A program made the translations under genes and the position numbers. The notes below the pieces were generated by a model that was not told the origin of the DNA, made no database searches, and worked only from the letters and a program-made list of their open reading frames with translations. Shown one piece after another: positions 11,645 through 13,361 of a stretch of DNA of 13,361 nt (within the stretch, counting starts at the first letter, position 1; each line of letters starts with the position of its first letter). Source of the DNA: Candidatus Iainarchaeum sp. (GTDB lineage Archaea; Iainarchaeota; Iainarchaeia; Iainarchaeales; JAAZKV01); contig JAQUZG010000016.1 of NCBI GenBank assembly GCA_028691435.1, forward strand, positions 1,495-14,855. Direction: 5' to 3'.

Positions 11645-13222
11645 ATGGCATTAGATGTTAAAAATCTTTCAATTACTATCGGAAGTAAAGAAATTTTCCT
11701 AGATGAAACATTTGGTTTAGGGGATGGCTCAAAAACCGGGTTAATAGGAAAAAATGGTGCTGGAAAAACAACCTTACTAAAAGCGATTTTAAAGCAAATA
11801 GATTATCATGGTGAAATTAAATTTGATGGTAAAGCCGCTTATTTCTCACAGCATATAGGAATTGACCCAACTAAAACAGTTGGCGAAACACTTGGTGAAA
11901 AAGTAGAATTGCATCATCAAAATCAATTTGAAAAAGAAATGCAAGACATTGAATCATTAATTGCAACTGAAGAAGTTGCAAATGATGCTGAACGATTATC
12001 AAAGCTAATGGAAAAATATGTTGAACTTCAAACAAAACTAGCCGACCAAGAAAACAATTCTCCAACAAACAAACTAAAATCTGTTTTAGCAAAACTTGAA
12101 ATTAAAGATGAATGGTTAGATCAACCAATTTCTTCTCTTTCAACAGGTCAACGTGCCATAATTTCATTAGCACAAATTTTATCTTCAAATGCAGAATTTT
12201 TACTTTTAGATGAACCAACAAACCACTTAGATTTTAAACGACTTCAAATTTTAGAAGACTTTTTATACAATTTTAGAGGAACTGTTCTAATAGTTACACA
12301 CGATCGTTATTTTTTAGATCAAGTATGTGATACAATTTTAAAAATAGAAAAAGGTCGATTAATCAAATACAATGGGAATTATTCAGATTATGTAAAATCA
12401 AGAGAAGCAGCATTTGCTTCCCAACAATCAGCATATGAAAATGAATTAAGATATTTAGCGCAAGAAAAAGATAAAATTGCTAGACTTGGTACAGGTCCAG
12501 CAAAAGTAAAACAAGGTAAATATCGTATAAAACTTTTAGAAAAACGTGAAGTTATTGAAAAACCTGATATGGATAGATCTAAATTTAAAGCCTTTATTCC
12601 ATCATCAGAAATCCAATCAACATGGGTATTAGATGTAAAAGATTTGTCAATTGGATACACTAAACCTTTAGCGAAAAATATAAATTTTAGTGTTGGTGTT
12701 GGAGAAAGAGTTATTTTAGTTGGAGAAAATGGAATAGGTAAAAGTACACTTTTCAAAACTATTGAAGGGCGAGTTGATGCTTTGTCAGGAGAAGTTAAAC
12801 TTCATCATCAAACAGTTTTAGGTTATGTTGATCAAGAATTAAAAGATTTAAATGTTCACTTAACTTTGTATGATGAGATTTTTGCAATTACTCAAGATAA
12901 AGGGCGTGCTCGTCAACAACTTTCTTTAATGGGTTTTATAACTGAAGAAGAAGTATCAAAAGAAATTTCAAAACTTTCATTTGGTGAAAAAGCTCGTCTT
13001 AACTTATTAAAAGTTTTATTAACAAAACCAAATTTGCTTCTTTTAGATGAACCAACAAATCACCTAGATATTGATGCTCGTGAAATTATAGAAAATGCGT
13101 TCCTTCAATATGATGGGGCAATTTTAGCTGTTTCTCACGATAAATATTTTATTAAAAAAATAGCTCAAAGAATTTTAAAAATTTCAAATAATTCAGTTGT
13201 TCAAACAGATTGGAAAGGATAG
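11645..13222 (+). CDS. ABC-F family ATPase (translation-factor type)
   Basis: This 525-aa protein has two ABC domains in one chain and no membrane segments, the layout of ABC-F proteins that bind the ribosomal E site to rescue stalled or drug-bound ribosomes. Domain 1: Walker A GKNGAGKT (35-42), signature LSTGQ (165-169), Walker B and D-loop LLLDEPTNHLD (186-196), switch His in VTHDRYF. The interdomain linker (~240-325) is helical, highly charged and contains LGTGPAKVKQGKYRIK (281-296). Domain 2: Walker A GENGIGKS (360-367), signature LSFGE (444-448), LLLLDEPTNHLD (464-475), VSHDKYF. All catalytic residues are present in both sites. It resembles bacterial ABC-F more than archaeal ABCE1, since no Fe-S domain is seen. 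Subfamily and drug specificity cannot be assigned. Confidence 0.93.
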   Translation: MALDVKNLSITIGSKEIFLDETFGLGDGSKTGLIGKNGAGKTTLLKAILKQIDYHGEIKFDGKAAYFSQHIGIDPTKTVGETLGEKVELHHQNQFEKEMQDIESLIATEEVANDAERLSKLMEKYVELQTKLADQENNSPTNKLKSVLAKLEIKDEWLDQPISSLSTGQRAIISLAQILSSNAEFLLLDEPTNHLDFKRLQILEDFLYNFRGTVLIVTHDRYFLDQVCDTILKIEKGRLIKYNGNYSDYVKSREAAFASQQSAYENELRYLAQEKDKIARLGTGPAKVKQGKYRIKLLEKREVIEKPDMDRSKFKAFIPSSEIQSTWVLDVKDLSIGYTKPLAKNINFSVGVGERVILVGENGIGKSTLFKTIEGRVDALSGEVKLHHQTVLGYVDQELKDLNVHLTLYDEIFAITQDKGRARQQLSLMGFITEEEVSKEISKLSFGEKARLNLLKVLLTKPNLLLLDEPTNHLDIDAREIIENAFLQYDGAILAVSHDKYFIKKIAQRILKISNNSVVQTDWKG

Positions 13223-13361
13223 TTATTTAATTTTTTTTGATAATTCTGTTTCTGATTTAGTTAACTTTTCTCTGGCGTTAAATCTTTCTTTTAATTTAAT
13301 TCTTTCCTCAATTAGTTCTTGTTTTCTAGTTTGAATTGCAAAATAACTTTGTGCAAAAGCA
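13223..13361 (-). CDS. DinD-like (Bro-N/KilA-type) protein, C-terminal end (partial)
   Basis: Minus-strand codons from the window edge read AFAQSYFAIQTRKQELIEER followed by IKLKERFNAREKLTKSETEL and SKKIK, then TAA at 13225-13223. The segment QSYFAIQTRKQEL is characteristic of DNA-damage-inducible protein D and its Bro-N relatives (compare GQTYFAIQTRRQEL in E. coli DinD, from memory). In bacterial DinD the chain continues for roughly another hundred residues or more after this point, so this version is short or truncated, ending just after the KL.ES/TE.EL helix. Its stop codon directly abuts the ABC-F stop codon with no intergenic base. The N-terminal part and start lie outside the window. The role may be in SOS-like response or as a phage-type antirepressor, inferred from the family. 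Confidence 0.75.
   Translation of the reverse strand, partial: AFAQSYFAIQTRKQELIEERIKLKERFNAREKLTKSETELSKKIK

Noticed and set aside
11871..12756. Minus-strand open frames (73 and 122 aa) under the ABC-F gene
   Set aside because: They are antisense shadows of conserved ABC-F coding sequence and have no ribosome-binding site or recognisable motif.
1..13361. CRISPR arrays, tRNA or rRNA genes
   Set aside because: No regularly spaced short repeats, cloverleaf-like G/C-rich segments or conserved rRNA stretches were seen in any intergenic region. The only long repeat is the two-copy 152-bp one.

Overview
The window looks like part of a small, very A/T-rich archaeal genome, most likely a DPANN lineage (Woesearchaeota/Pacearchaeota/Nanoarchaeota-like). 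This is inferred from four things: the tail of an archaeal-type prolyl-tRNA synthetase; TATA-like boxes about 25 nt before start codons with almost no leader; GGAGGT/GGTGA(T) ribosome-binding sites only inside operons; and a tandem Lrp/AsnC regulator plus nucleotide-kinase folds of the archaeal AdkA kind. TGA is used as a stop. No rRNA, tRNA or CRISPR array was seen. The coding density is high and no gene-free stretch exceeds 300 bases.

Layout. 1-2168 (+ strand): the proS 3' end, an unrecognised 281-aa protein, a VTT/DedA-like membrane protein and a Nudix hydrolase, the last three each with its own TATA-like box. 2173-3801 (-): adenine deaminase, ending 4 bp from the Nudix gene. 3802-3914: a divergent control region with two palindromes. 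3915-7325 (+): a compact five-gene operon with overlapping or abutting ends, encoding a GT9 (heptosyltransferase-type) glycosyltransferase, a radical SAM enzyme with an unusual C-x8-C-x2-C cluster motif, a P-loop-fold protein with a degenerate Walker A, a MazG-like nucleotide pyrophosphohydrolase, and an intact P-loop kinase. Facing it on the - strand (8708-7349) are a double-length Lrp-type regulator and a cupin, translationally coupled. Diverging from these is a small winged-helix protein (8832-9155) whose start codon directly follows a 15-bp palindrome.

9171-11028 holds a second oddity. A 152-bp direct repeat (about 95% identical, no gaps) lies on both sides of a GNAT-Nudix (RppH-like) gene pair. 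The repeat carries a TATA-like box, an ATG 26 nt downstream and about 29 codons ending in a hairpin. In the right copy this reads on into an NYN/LabA-like nuclease gene. In the left copy it gives a 32-codon ORF that stops over the 3' end of the Nudix gene.

11102-13361: another GNAT (-), an ABC-F ATPase of the translation-factor type (+), and the C-terminus of a DinD-like (Bro-N family) protein (-) that directly abuts the ABC-F stop codon.

The best candidate for an undescribed system is the block 3876-9155. A sugar transferase, an atypical radical SAM enzyme, a kinase/pseudokinase pair and a nucleotide pyrophosphatase are co-transcribed next to a ligand-sensing Lrp-like regulator, a cupin and a small winged-helix protein. 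Together they suggest a small biosynthetic or modification pathway using nucleotide-linked intermediates. The end product cannot be read from the sequence.
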